Below are positions 33,770 through 45,829 of a stretch of 64,000 bases of DNA, piece by piece. Within the stretch, counting starts at the first letter, position 1; the number at the start of each line of letters is the position of its first letter. Below the pieces are notes generated by a model. The model searched no databases. It had not been told where the DNA came from and saw only the letters and a program-made list of their open reading frames with translations. A program made the position numbers and the translations under genes. The stretch is taken from positions 1 through 64,000 of the forward strand of contig JAMYGW020000008.1 in the NCBI GenBank assembly GCA_025617375.2. Reading direction: 5' to 3'. The DNA comes from Acarospora socialis. Its lineage: Eukaryota > Ascomycota > Lecanoromycetes > Acarosporales > Acarosporaceae.

Positions 33770-35090
33770 CAGCTCATTTGATAACCCCGACGAAATGCCT
33801 GCCTTCACAAGCTTTCGCGGAATTTCTGAAACCGGGCTTGAAATATGACCTGACCGAGGATCACACTCATCGTCTGGGAAAGCGTCCAAGAAACTGAAAT
33901 CACAATGTGCTGATTGCGACGTCTTTCTGGTCACTTTGTGCATGGAAGGCAATTAAGGCGCTTGGTATGTGAGGCTCAGGCCGATAGCCAGGAGCATTTG
34001 AGTGATGATGATCTGTGTCCAACTGGTGTATGACTGGAGTTCATCATGTTACCGGCGCCGATCGTTAGGCTGCAGAAGCCGATCTGGATCAAGGCGCGAT
34101 ATTCACCGGTGAGCTTAACTAGATATGCAACGCGTGGATAGAAGAAGCTTGGAGTCTTTGCACACAAAAGCATATAAATTCCGGAGAAGAGCGTGGAGAC
34201 ATCAAAGACAATTTGAAAATACAGCGGAAGAAAATAGGTGCATGCCTTGGCCACATACTTAGGGTCTTCATTGTCGGCATTTCCACAACCAGAGAACATC
34301 ACAACGTAACAGGAAGGTATTAGGCGTCACAGACGCTTTCTTGAAACATGTCCAAGGCGCTGGGACCTTCTTGACATAGAGAAGATGCCTCTGAAGGCAG
34401 AACACATGCCAAAGAATTACTCATCTGTGAGACATTAACAGCCAGAGTAGCTACACGTGTATTATGGGCTGTCTTGCAAGCTTCCACTCGACAAGACCCA
34501 AAAACCCGAAGCCAATCACTCCAAAGACAAATCAGCAAATTACCAAGTTTGAGCCATGAATATTTGGTGCCGCCTAGTTGGAGGCCAGTTAGTAGCAGTA
34601 GTGCTGCGCTGCCTATTCTTAGGCTACCGAGCAAGTCGATACCCTTGATGCCCTGGAAAAATGAAATCTTAGAAGTGTGAATATCCAGAAGCAAAATTAT
34701 TAGGACGAACGATAGGCGGTGAATGGTACTGGCGATGAACTGTTCGATCCGGACAGCACGTTGGCGAGCATTCTGATCAAACACTTATGCTACTTACCGT
34801 TGATCCAGAAGCATCACCGCCAAGTAACGGCTTGGGTCAAGGCTCCTGCAATAACTGGACCGGACGCAGCTGCAATAGTGTACGCAAATCCAACAATGCC
34901 GTAGTACAGACCTCGTTCTCCACATTGAATCAGCTCATGTGGATGGTATACATATGTATGTATGGCCTTACCTCACGCGGAAAAGAACACCGACACAAAT
35001 ATTCAATAAGACAGGCCAAACCTCCAACTTCAGAACCTTGAATTGCACGGTTAGCAATCAGCATAGCCCTTTGCAAGCGCACTGACCATA
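33770..35090 (-). pseudogene. DHA2-type MFS drug/toxin efflux transporter pseudogene
   Basis: Conceptual minus-strand reading shows scattered but ordered pieces of a 14-TM MFS exporter: RAIQGSEVGGL (about 35050), ERGLYYGIVGFAYTIAAASG (about 34920-34860), a WRW segment reading W-R-stop-C-F-W-I-N (about 34810), IKGIDLLGSL and GLQLGGTKYSW (about 34660-34550), YFLPLYFQIVFDVS (about 34230), and a DVAISTL...FLGRF stretch (about 33920) followed by a frame change to MSVILGQVIF (about 33860). Stops and at least one frameshift break the frame, and some intron sites remain (GTAAGG near 34970). It is a dead relative of efflux pumps. Base composition is normal, so C-to-T mutation is not the main cause. 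Confidence 0.7.
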
Positions 35091-36135
35091 ACTTCTATAA
35101 AGAACGAGACACTGGTGTGATCAATTTAGGCTCCCAGCCGAGAGATGTCGCTGGTTTTCGCCCGTACCGGGACCACAACAGCAAACGAAAGTAGGAGGCT
35201 GATCTAATCCAGGCATGTGTTGCGTCTGTAGTTCCAAACTCGACTTTTTCCCGACGGGCGCAACTGCTGCTTCGATATCAATAGGGAGTGCAGGAATTGC
35301 TGTTATTTCGAGAGCTGGGACCTTTTGGGCCGGTGGTAGAGAACTGTGAGCATCACTTCTGCTCGCCTCTTGAGGTTTCTGAAGGCTTCATGATGTGCAT
35401 AGGATGGAGTATCAGAGGAACTAGAGCTCAACAAGATCATGTAGCGTATGTCTGTATCTGCGTAACCCGTCACTGTGTGAGGGGTAACAACCTGTACTCC
35501 GTAAGATACCTTATTAGGGTGAATGAATTCAGCTCGCAGACACAGGCATGGAATTCACGTTCATCTACTAGTAGAGTTACAGTGCAGTAACTAATATGTA
35601 GGTGGATAAGCGCTTCCCGCCAGTACACAGGAGGTACGAGTACGAGTAGGTGAGGTACTCGTAATTATTCGTAGTTCGACCTTAGTGTAAGTTGAATGGA
35701 ATGGACCTACCAGGTACTACCTTACTCGTATTATAGGCCGGCGAGTAGATATAGCAATGTTCTCGCTGGACCTCTTCTCCTGAGCAGGGCACTTATCTGG
35801 GCTGTACTAAATCTTAGGGTTCAGGGTCCAGTATATTACCTAAGATGAGGCAAGATCTTCAGATCAAGAAGCGAAACAGCTATCTTGCTAGCTGTCAGCT
35901 GTCAGAAGAAGATTTCTGAAACATCGAACTTGGATTCCACATGCTGTACAATATTGCACAAGTAATACCTGATTATTCAGAAATGCAACACTTGACAGAA
36001 ATGAGACTTGCACAGCTGTGAATGCAATATCATGGCACTGATACAGTAAGATGAAGCTGGATTCCCTCAATCTATCACATCACATACTCTCAGTAAACAT
36101 TGATCTCATCTTTCCAATTTGAATCCAGTGCTTTG
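35091..36135. other. Intergenic with GTAC-rich short repeats
   Basis: No gene. A stretch at about 35625-35760 is dense in GTACGAGTA / TACTCGTA words and AGGTACTACC, a low-complexity palindromic patch. The rest shows nothing. Confidence 0.5.
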
Positions 36136-36919
36136 ATGCGCAATATGATTTTCAAGGTCGAGGAATGCAATGATTCTGACATGCAGCGTGCCTTTGCTAT
36201 AATTTCGACGGCTTTTGGCCACGAGCAGCCTTACATCAACCACGTCTTTCCCGAGCATGACAAAGCTGAGGGTCGTCGGATCGGCGGTGAGCGAATGTTG
36301 GAGTTGAAGAGAAACGATCCCAACACCATCTTCTTGAAGGCTACAGAGGTGGAGAGTGAGAAGATCGTCGGAGTGGCCAAGTGGAACATATTCAACGGTG
36401 ACATTCCACACGAGGCCGATGTTGATGGGGATTACTGGGACACCGAGGAGGAGAAAGAGTACGCACAGTATCTCGCCCGAGAGTTTCTGTCTCGACGAAG
36501 GGCAGCAGTCAGGAAATGTGGTGGACATCTGTGCTGTAAGTCTCCAATTCTGCTACGCACCTGAAGTGTCTACTTCAAAGATGGCCTTGACTGACTCGAA
36601 ACAGCACTAGATATTTTGACGGTCGATCCAGAGGAGCAGAAGCGTGGCGCCGGCCGCTCACTTGTCAAATGGGGAACGCAAAAGGCAGATGAGCTGGGCT
36701 TCGACGTGAGTAGCCGCTAAAGCCGTATCGATGCGAGGCGCTTACATTGCACAGACCGTGGTCGAAGCAAGTGACCACGGGTGTCACCTATACGAACAAG
36801 AAGGGTTTCAGGAGATTGAAAGGGTCGCCATTATGCTTCCTCAGAAGTGGGCAGGAAGACCTGAGCAGAAGTTCACATGGATGACCAGGCCTACAAAGCA
36901 TGACTCTAGACTGACATAA
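36136..36919 (+). CDS. GNAT family N-acetyltransferase
   Basis: Predicted 221 residues from exons 36136-36535, 36605-36705 and 36755-36919, with introns of 69 and 49 bp. Splicing gives GGHLCSLDILTVDPEEQ followed by KRGAGRSLVKWG, the acetyl-CoA-binding motif A (Q/R-x-x-G-x-G/A), at about residues 145-160. The N-terminal half contains a fungal-type insertion with HVFPEHDKAEGRRIGG and WDTEEEKEYAQ. This resembles the large set of uncharacterised fungal small-molecule acetyltransferases. The C-terminal segment CHLYEQEGFQEIER is typical of the family's last strands. An alternative ATG lies at 36145. The substrate is unknown. Confidence 0.85.
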
Positions 36920-38921
36920 TCTTGGTCTTGGCGAACACTGCGGGTTAGTGGTATCTAGATTCTCAATGTCTCAATCTCAACCTAGCACTACAAAAACTCA
37001 CAGGTCACCATAGCGCTTCACCTATACACTCAGCCAAGACCTGTCTGCCGTGCCTTTGCTGCTTTGGCTTTTGTGCTGAGGTGTATCGTAGTCCATCACA
37101 ACAGTCTTGATCTGTTTGATGATCATGTCCTTTAAACTCACAGCCAAGATCACTTCGGCCCTGCTTATGGACAGTTCCACTGATCTTATTAACGTTGTTG
37201 TTCGTGCCCGCAGTCTGAAGGAAGTGTTGGTAGCATGACCTGTCCCGCCATTAGGTGGCTTCTTGTAGATTCAAGCGGGTACAAATTGCTGTTGCTATTG
37301 GAGGACTGCCCTGGATTGATGGTTCGGAGACTACTGGCTAAGATGCCTGTCTGAATATTATTCATAAAGGGCTTCGGAAATGGGTTGCAGCTAGTGATTA
37401 CATGGAGGTTGACATGGACAGAGATTAGGATAGCGAGCTTGTGATTATCGAATGGAAGATCACTAGACTGATAAACTTGGTCCAGATAGATCAGGCTGAC
37501 TATTATCACCGCGATCACACTACCACATGGTAGCAAGTTCCTAGACTTGAAGAGGGGTCCTGTGAACGAATCAAGTTCAGAAGCAAACTTCAAGTACATT
37601 CTTTTATTCAGAGGAAGCTGTATGTTGTGCAGAACTTAAGAAGGCGGCACCACAATAATCAAGTCCACATCAATGTCCTAGGCCGTATACGCATTCCAGA
37701 AAGCTGGCTGATCAGATTATTATCGTGATGATATCTTGTGAGTCTCGGCCATTCACCACTGACCAGGTGAAAGCATTATTATTTGACGCAACTGCTGTTA
37801 CTTGATTTTTAAGAGCCTTTCTTGTCTTGATTTTCGCTTGCATACCTGTTGACCATTGCTGAATCCCGTTTTGGAGATGATTCTGTGTACAAGTCGACCA
37901 GTCTATGGTACCACTAGAGATCCTGGAAGCCCTGATGATGCATTCATTCTCACATTCTATGCTATGGTCTCCGGATACGAAGATCATCTTGTTTGGTGTC
38001 TTTCATCTAGGAAGAGAGTACATCTTCTGCTCCATGTAGGGCACCATCTGATGACCGCAACCCGGTGTCGCCACTTCGAATACTGTTTGCTTGGTTTCAT
38101 GTTACCAAGCCGCCAGGACCTATCCCAGGTCATTTTGGTGCACCGCGTTGCTCTTGACCGTGGGGTAAACCGAACAGGTTCCTTTCCCAAGCCGAGGTCG
38201 GGTCAAACATCCACGCCGGCAGAACCATAATCTGCGCCTGCTCACTACTATACCGCCCTCCTTTTCCCAGCTGGCCTCTTTTTCCAGCAGCATCCGGCAA
38301 CGGTATAGGAATCTCACAAATTCCTCTCGCCGTACCAGGAGCGCTAAGAGCTCCAACGAAAGTATACGCACCGATCTCCCAAAGTCACACTATACCGAGA
38401 TTGCTGTCGGGCCCAGGGCTTATAGCCATCACGCCAAAGCTGCGGGAGGAACTGAGTCACAGGAACATTTCGCAGAGAGGACCTATCCGCTCCGCTCGAT
38501 TGAGGTGAGGAGCACTGTTGATGTCGCCTAAGATCTCGAACATAGCAATGAATTAGATAGCTAGGTAGCCCTTCGTCTTGGAGTATCTCCTGAGTTCTGT
38601 GGGGGAAGCAGTGAACATAGAAAGCGAAACATCGCGCAAGATTCCTGTGTAACATAGGGATTCTTGGGCATGCTTCGAGCGACGAAAAAGGGCAGTGGGA
38701 TCATCTGCTCGAGATCTGATTATGTGGCAACATCTCGAGCTTTAGCAGACTTGCAACATAGCACTCGGTACAGATGAGAGCCTAGCGTCATGACCCTCAA
38801 AGCACGGCCACATGCCTCTAGTGATGTCCTCTCATGATTTGGCCCATCGTTGTGCTGCCAACTCCAACCGATAAGGAATCTCACTGAGCAGATATGTGAA
38901 ATACCCAGACTGATAGTATGT
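36920..38921. other. Long region without a supportable gene
   Basis: About 2 kb. Frames at 37189-37599, 37712-38371 and 38344-38655 (minus) are short and overlapped by equal frames on the other strand. A minus-strand reading near 38360-38160 looks mildly protein-like but matches nothing I know, and stops follow. It could hold a decayed gene. Confidence 0.4.
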
Positions 38922-40218
38922 TCACCAGGTAATGCTCCGGAGCCGATTCACACGCGCGTATTGCATCACTGTTTGCTCCCACTCCGACATTTCCATGGCA
39001 CCCTGCAGGACTTTCTCCAACAGTAGACAGTGGAGTGCGGCCTGGTTGGTGCTCGCTGCTATGTGCGGCCGGAACAGCGCAAGTGCATCACCAACAAGCA
39101 ATAACTTGCCATCGAAAAAGGTGGGTTGAGGTGCTATGGTATCGCTGATAGCGGTAAGGAACGGTTGTGTGATCTTGTTGATCAGCTCGATGAATGGGGA
39201 GGCGAGAACTTTATTGCCGTAGGCGCGCTGCTTGGCCCAGATCTCTTCGCGCATTTTGCCAATGGGAAGCGTGTTGCGGTGTCGATGGCCGTCAACATCG
39301 GTCATGGCGTCATCAAACTCCCGTGAGTCACCGGGACAGTTGCAATACCAGACAAAATTCAACAGGCGCTCTCCCGGTTGAAGGCTGCCGTTGGCTCCAG
39401 GGATGGTATATCTCGCGATGATGTCAGCTATAGCTCTATCTACCGGAGTGTGTGAGGTCGCTATGGAGAACTTACAAGACTATGTAACTTCTGTTCATCA
39501 CGTAAAAAGTAGTTTTTTGGTCGAAGGCTTTCCTAGTCTCCTCAGAAACATCTTTCTCTGCTATCGTGCCCCGCCACGCAAAGTATCCAGCATAAGGACG
39601 TTGTGTATTTGGCAGCAGCAGCTGACGGATGCTGGAGCTTGAGCCATCCGCCGCAATGACGAGATCTGCGTGAAGGGTTCGGCATCCACCATCGACCAAA
39701 TCCTCCAAGTCCACGGTTACGAGGCCATCGACATAGGATATATCTGTCACACTTTTCCCAAGATCATAGATTGCCTTGCCCTCTCCCTCAACGCTCTCGG
39801 GTGGCTCAGAGCAGTATTCGCTCTTGAACCCATCGAAGTTTGCTCTCAGACGGTAGTAGAGAACATTCCAACCCGTCATTCGCAAGGGAAACCTTCGGAC
39901 CTCCTTCACGTTCAACTCTTTGTCCACAAACTGCATGGCGGGGCTGAGAAGAGAGTACGGCTGCCTTGAGAGATCATGTTTCTTGAGGAACTCTTGCACC
40001 TGGGGCCCCGCACTGATGCCTGCAGCCTGGCCATCTCGTAAGGATGTGAGGTTTCGTTCGAGAAGATGGACGTTATGGCCAAGCCGTTTGATAGCGATGC
40101 CGTGCATCAGTCCGGCTAGAGATCCGCCTATCTATTTAGCGTTACGGTTAGCTGAGGAAGCTCTCTATTCCAAGCCTGGATTACGAACAACGACAACGTC
40201 CAGAGGTTTGTCGCCCAT
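38922..40218 (-). CDS. FAD-dependent monooxygenase (aromatic hydroxylase type)
   Basis: Predicted 391 residues from exons 40218-40185, 40127-39476 and 39411-38922, with introns of 57 and 64 bp. The first splice gives VVVVRGSLAGLMHGIAIKR, the FAD-binding Rossmann loop, although the first glycine of the usual V-G-G-S is Arg in this model. The second gives YIVLYTIPGANG. Further hallmarks are ADLVIAADGSSSSIRQ (DG motif, about residue 175) and LLLVGDALALFRPHIAAST (GD motif, about residue 315). The pattern is that of salicylate-hydroxylase/2,6-dihydroxypyridine-hydroxylase relatives, which hydroxylate small aromatics with NAD(P)H and O2. The substrate is unknown. The Arg could reduce FAD binding or reflect a mis-chosen splice site. 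Confidence 0.82.
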
Positions 40219-41116
40219 GATGAACGAGCCCACCATAACGTAGATCTATCGACCACCAGAATGTAAGACTCTTCGAGTGATGAAGTGTTTGAGCAGGCAA
40301 AAGGGTCTCAACGAACGGTCACAATTGATGTTAAAGGTGTGGCTTAACAGCGGGCACACAGAAGAGATGTGTTATTGCGCCACACTGGCTGAGAGGTCGT
40401 TTCAACCTGCGTTACGAGTCAGGTACAAGTGCACATGGGGAGGTGTTGCTGTCGATATGGCCGGCAGTCACATACTGCATAACTCGCTACCTACAATGGG
40501 CAACGTCTGTGGGAAGTTATGGTGGTCTTAGGCGAGCTTGAGTACTTCGCTTGGGTGGGAACATAGTGTTGTGTTAGGTCTGAATAGCCTGGAATCACTG
40601 CCTGATATTTGTTGTGTATGGGTAAGAAATCCGGCATATTGGCGGAGGAAACGCTGTATGATACTACGGTACAATCATTCCGGTCATGAGTCAGTTACTG
40701 TAAATAGAACATACCAATAATCCCTCGGTACTTGATGCATACATATTTGACGTTGAGGTACCTCATCCCAAAGATATCTAAGCTGCACTCCGGTTCGTTT
40801 ACATAAGAACATGTAGAACAACCATAAGGTAGCTACATGTAGTCTCGATGCATTGTTGTGGGCACGTCGACCTCCAAGTCCGATGATTGATGCATCACCA
40901 GGCATATAAGGTAGCGACATGAGGAAGTCGTGTCACGGAGCAGGACAAGTTAGTGCATCTTAAGGTATTGAGCTCTTGGGGTTCCATTCGGCAACCTAAA
41001 GTAGGACTATCAACGCCTCTAAAGATGACTGGTGTCCCCAACCCTAAGCCACGCCACGCTATGCCACACCATGCTGAAAAGTCAACAGGCAAAGAACATT
41101 ACCTAATTTCCCATGC
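40219..41116. other. Intergenic, nothing recognised
   Basis: Upstream of the FAD monooxygenase and downstream of the Ser-rich gene. No domain-bearing frame. Confidence 0.5.
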
Positions 41117-42208
41117 TCATCGATCCCGGAAATTGAAGCAGCTCCACGAGTTCTGGCGAGACGCCGCGACAGAAGACGGCCGTTTGTCCATCTCCTTGAC
41201 CTTCGCAGAAGAAGAACACTTTTCCATGTCCTTGAGCCCATCGTCCTCGCTGCCATCGTTCTCGTCAGCTAATGGGATTCGGTATCTCCTGACACTCCCG
41301 GCATCACTGTCCCCGTCGTAGAAGGAAGTTCGACTGGACCGAGAGCGGTGGCACCATCGAGGTGCGGCGCGACGCCACCAGCCTCGGAGACCGCGGTGGG
41401 ATCTGTCGATTTGCTCGTATTCGCGCCGGCGGGTTGCGGTTGAGGTCCAGTCGATGATTGTAGGTGGCGTAGGTTCGGTTGGGGAAGCTTCGGTAGAAAG
41501 TGAGTTAAGACCGTCCGAGGTTGGGGTGGTGGTAAGACGTGCCGGAATCGAGCCATGACGTGATGCATTGATGATGTCTGTCAGGCCTTCTGTCGTGCTT
41601 GCACCTGATAGACGCTGGTGGTAAGCTACAGTAGTGCCTCCAGATTGGAAAAGACGGCAACTGTTGCGATGGAAGGTCAGTGGATCCTTGGCAGGGCTGT
41701 GTGTTGATGGGGCGCTGCTCGTCCTAATGGACATTGGTGGTCGTGCTTTGTTGTAGACCGAGGGCGGCCGGTGGAAGGAGCTCGCTGGGTGTATCAAGGA
41801 GGGACGCGGGGTGCGGTAACTGCTTGTCGATTTTCTGGAAAGGGAATGGGTATGCATGCTTGTTGCACGTGAGGCTGTCGATATAGAAGGCTGATATTCC
41901 TGAGAGGAGGAGTGAGAGGGAAAAGCTGTAGGTCTGTCTCGGCGCCCCGTGTCATGGCTGTGACCCTCGGTTGAGACTCGTTGCTCCAGCGTATCAGTCT
42001 GATCTGATGCCATAGTCGACTCGTCCATAGAAGCTTTGCTACAGGGCTTGCTAACATGTACTCCGGATTGTTCCTCCCGGCTCTCGGCGAAGCCACTATC
42101 CTTTCTATTCCTCTCCACTGACTCTGATCGGTATGACTGCTGACCACTCTTCCCTTCACCAGACATAATCGCTGGCGGTCCAGAGCGGGAAATGGCTGCG
42201 CCAAGCAT
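41117..42208 (-). CDS. Ser-rich, mostly disordered fungal protein of unknown function
   Basis: An intronless frame of 363 residues (or 349 from the second ATG, MSGEGKSG). Most of the chain is low-complexity, rich in Ser, Thr, Arg and Pro, with no signal peptide or membrane segment. The C-terminal third has a short ordered-looking motif, REYEQIDRSHRGLRGWWRR (about residues 260-280), followed by WCHRSRSSRTSFYDGDSDAG. I recall similar REYEQID-x-x-x-x-G-x-RGWWR tails in other Ascomycota proteins without known function. The many SP/TP and RxxS sites suggest phosphorylation. No closer assignment is possible. Confidence 0.7.
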   Translation of the reverse strand: MLGAAISRSGPPAIMSGEGKSGQQSYRSESVERNRKDSGFAESREEQSGVHVSKPCSKASMDESTMASDQTDTLEQRVSTEGHSHDTGRRDRPTAFPSHSSSQEYQPSISTASRATSMHTHSLSRKSTSSYRTPRPSLIHPASSFHRPPSVYNKARPPMSIRTSSAPSTHSPAKDPLTFHRNSCRLFQSGGTTVAYHQRLSGASTTEGLTDIINASRHGSIPARLTTTPTSDGLNSLSTEASPTEPTPPTIIDWTSTATRRREYEQIDRSHRGLRGWWRRAAPRWCHRSRSSRTSFYDGDSDAGSVRRYRIPLADENDGSEDDGLKDMEKCSSSAKVKEMDKRPSSVAASRQNSWSCFNFRDR

Positions 42209-43768
42209 GGCGAGATGTCAGGAATTTTTGGTGATTCTTCCGTTGATCGTAACTGAGCTGTAATTTTGGCTTAAACGGTAGCGTGTAGATGTTATAATGC
42301 TTGACTCCGAGGTCCGGCTCAGGTCTTGGTCTCAGCGAGTATACATAGAGAATAATGATGACTTGTAATTCTAGCCAGGTGTTGCAGCATGCCTCGAAAG
42401 CCTTCAGCTAGTCAGTACTCTGCTTCTCTCTGTGGAGTGTCTCGATCTACCTATAGGATTCAATAACCGCAAGCCTAACGAAGTGGAGTAAGTGAAAACC
42501 CCATTCTCCAAGCTCCGATATTGAGGGGGCGGCTGTTCATCCTTCTCCACCTCAAGTGCAGGTCCTGCAATGCAGTCGCACCTGAGTTGTATTTGAAGTT
42601 TTATAGCTCCTGCCGACAGAAGCAGGTGAAGTGGTCAGGACCTCGTTGGTGTTGCTTTAGTCAGGGCACCTCCAATAAGATCCACATATATTGTGCTACG
42701 TTGAAGGTTTTGATCGAATATAGTCCACCTTCTCATTGGATGTCTTTCCAGTCGACCTATGAAGGTTCTGTTTGTTGACTAGACGGCGTCATGCACGGAT
42801 ATCGTAGCGGGAGAGCTACTGCACCTTCACCGCTTTCCGTGACTGGTTCCCTTTCAACGTGGCGGACGCAGGGCCAGAAGCCGGGAGTAGGGTTTGAATA
42901 GTTGCTGTGTTTGTGAGTCTCTGACAGCTCTCGTGGTGAAGCTTGAGTGAAATGAATTCAGTCAGTCAGTCAAGAAGAAGCAACAGCTCGGGAGATTCAC
43001 ATGTCAGTTTGAGTTGTCTCAAACGACATTTGATATCTGGTAGCCTTTCTCTTCGGCCACATGACAGCGATCATGTCTAGAGCATCTGCTCGTACATGGT
43101 AAGTGAAATACCTTATGGCCAAGTAAGTCAGTATAGCTCCAGTAGGTTGATGCCCCTCTTGATTGGAGAGTCACACCGCCATCTGAGACCGAGGCAGGCT
43201 GCCCCGTTTAGATCGAGTGTTGCCCGGAAGACCGAGGAGGTTGTCAGTAAGGTTTTCCAAGAGATGCACTTTTGGTACACGCTGGAGGGTTGATAGGCTA
43301 TCATGGACCATGTGTCTTGAGCGATTGGTGAGAAGTGGGTGAGGAGGTGGAATGGATGGTTCATCGACTTTTGCCTGAAACACGAAGCGACCATCATGGT
43401 AACGAGGCGCGCTCTGTCACGAGCGACTGTTCCGGGATCCCATGCACGAAGGTACAGTTCGAGTTACCACGTGTACCGGTAATCGAGTTATATAGGTATG
43501 ACAAGCCGTATAGTACCTTGTGGTATGAAGCAGGTACGGTGCTTGCGGAAGGTATTGTATCTGGTACGATTGTTAAGAGACGCTGCATTTCGGTGCTAGC
43601 ATCCGGAGCTTCTTATAGTCGACTCTACATCGTATCTGTCCATAGTATTACTTCGACTCTACATGGTATCATTATTACTCTATACAAACTTCCAAGTGCC
43701 GCCAACTCCATTTTTTCCTTGAGACATTACCTTCCTCCATCGGCCACAACCTTGAAAGATGGCCAGCT
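42209..43768. other. Intergenic, nothing recognised
   Basis: About 1.56 kb. A short (CAGT)n run occurs at about 42959-42974. Open frames on both strands are short and have no family signature. Confidence 0.5.
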
Positions 43769-45829
43769 TCAACCCTTCAACCCCGTTGACTGAAGGAACA
43801 TTTGCCGTCTCTCTTCCGCCTCCCGGACGATCTCCGCCGACAGCCTTAGACTCGGGGCAAGGTGCGAATACCGTTCGATTTCAACAGTCACGTCTTTGAT
43901 GATCGTGTCCATCTGAGGAGGCGGTGGAAGAAGCGCCGAGAGGGAAGGGGACATGGTTGCACCCATGACAAGTAGAGATTGAGACACGATCGACAGTGTG
44001 CCTTGCCATAGATACGGCAGGTGACCGGCGTGGTGCGCCGTGATATGCTCCAACTGGCGAATACACGCGTCCAAACACTTCCGACAATTCTCTCTGACCG
44101 CGCTGTCTAATGCGGCTTGCTCATTCTGCAGCACCGCGAGGATATATGGTCGGAATATGATTGTCCGACAGGCGAAGTACCGTAGGCGTAACACCGTCTG
44201 GACGGGGTTGGACAGAGGCGCGTGAGTTGCGGGAAATTGTAGGGAAACCGGTAAGCTCTCGTACCATTGAGTCAACTGATAGTCGAGCTCTGCAACGACG
44301 GGCTCGAGGGAACCGGTCGAGGATGTTGTTCCCTTCGTGTAGATAAGATGGCTCACTCTGTTGAGTAGTCGACGGAGAGCGATCTCAGCAAGAAAGTACC
44401 AGAGCTCGTCCCTTCCTACCGAATCTCCTTCGTCCCCCTCGAATCCTCCGGGTAGTCCGATGGTTTCCTCAAATTGTACGATACCAGAGTGCGGTAGATC
44501 TAACTCCGCAAGAAGGTCACTTTCGAAAAGTAGGGCATTCCAATAGACCCTTTCGCTGAGCTCCTTGGAGTGCGAAGGGATCCTGCCGGGTCCCCCGAGT
44601 AACAGTTGTAATTTTACGCTCGTGCTGTTGAGCAGCGTCCACGCCTCCAATGGGCGGACGAGATAGAAAAGGTAGGCTGATGCCAATATCATGCATTGTG
44701 CGGCCGTCATCGTATTCCTCGTCATCAGCCCTGGGATCAACGCCCAAGCGGCTGCGAAGAAGCGGATTCCCGGGGCTTCCTGGTCAGCTGGAATATGGGA
44801 GATGCTACCAGAACTGCTCGCGCTTCCCAGCGCCAGAACCAACAACACGATACAGCTCTCCGCTCCCTCTCGCAAACAGTGAGACAACGCGATCTTGTAG
44901 TAGCTGGCCCAATCATAAGGATTAACACAAGCGTACCAGACATTGACACGCTCAAAGAATGCTCGAACGTAACGTGCAGAATTTGTCAAGTCCCAGGACA
45001 ATGATGTGTCCAACCGGAGTGGTTCGCGAGCCATTTCCAGCTGAAGTAGATTCTGTGGGTCGTATGGTCGTGGTACCAGGTCACGGATCTTTGGCCACTG
45101 TAGCAAGTGAAGGGCGGGGGTTGTGTGAGTCTTAGGCATGGTCGAGATGTTCGCAGACGTGTTCTTCCAGGTCCCGAATCCTGCCACCTGCATCCGACCA
45201 GCATTTTGAAAAGTGCCAGCACTTCTCGTTACGACATCGTCGGTACTAGTCTCCGTGCCAAGGCTGGTGGTTGGAGATTCCGATGATGGCGCAGGCAGGT
45301 GCGCATGCCCCACCATGTTCAAGTGAAGAAGATTCTCAATCCTCGAGAGCTGCTCGAGGATCAGCTTATCACCTGCATCCAACTTGATGCCAGGCTCCCT
45401 GTACACGCAGTTGGCTTTCAAATCCGTACACAGCTGGCATTTGGGTTTCGCGCCATCGCAGCGAGACTTTCGTGACCGACATATCTCGCACTATGCTAAA
45501 CTCAGTTTCATGTTGCAATGCATTCGGAGCTGCAAGCATACCGCAACAGTAGCGCGCCGGCGCGGATAGTCTAGCACGTCTGTAACTGGCCTCTTCTTAG
45601 ACAGTGTATCACCGATGTTGTCACCAACCATAGCACCATTGACCACGAGTCCTGTATCCACCAAGGAAAGTGACCTGTCCCGACGCTCCTGGCCTTGCCT
45701 TTTCGCTCCTTCGGGGCTGAACGGGCTATCACGGAGTTGGTGCAGAGCCTTCACCGGGTGTGCGGTAGCGGTAATGGAAGGCGGCAGAGAAGCGAAGTCC
45801 TCTTGATGGCCATTGATAGTGTCCTCCAT
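43769..45829 (-). CDS. Zn2Cys6 transcription factor with fungal-specific regulatory domain
   Basis: Predicted 669 residues from exons 45829-45542 and 45490-43769. The 51-bp intron (GTATGC...TAGCATAG) joins PRRRATVA to CEICRSRKSRCDG. The zinc cluster has the full spacing C97-x2-C100-x6-C107-x6-C114-x2-C117-x6-C124. A dimerisation-type segment (LILEQLSRIENLLHL) follows. The middle region (about residues 250-560) has the fungal transcription factor pattern, for example RYVRAFFERVNVWYACVNP and ASAYLFYLVRPLEAW. An in-frame ATG at 45889 would add 20 residues. Such factors control nearby metabolic genes in many fungi. Here the closest candidates are the FAD monooxygenase and the permease, which is positional inference only. 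Confidence 0.9.
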
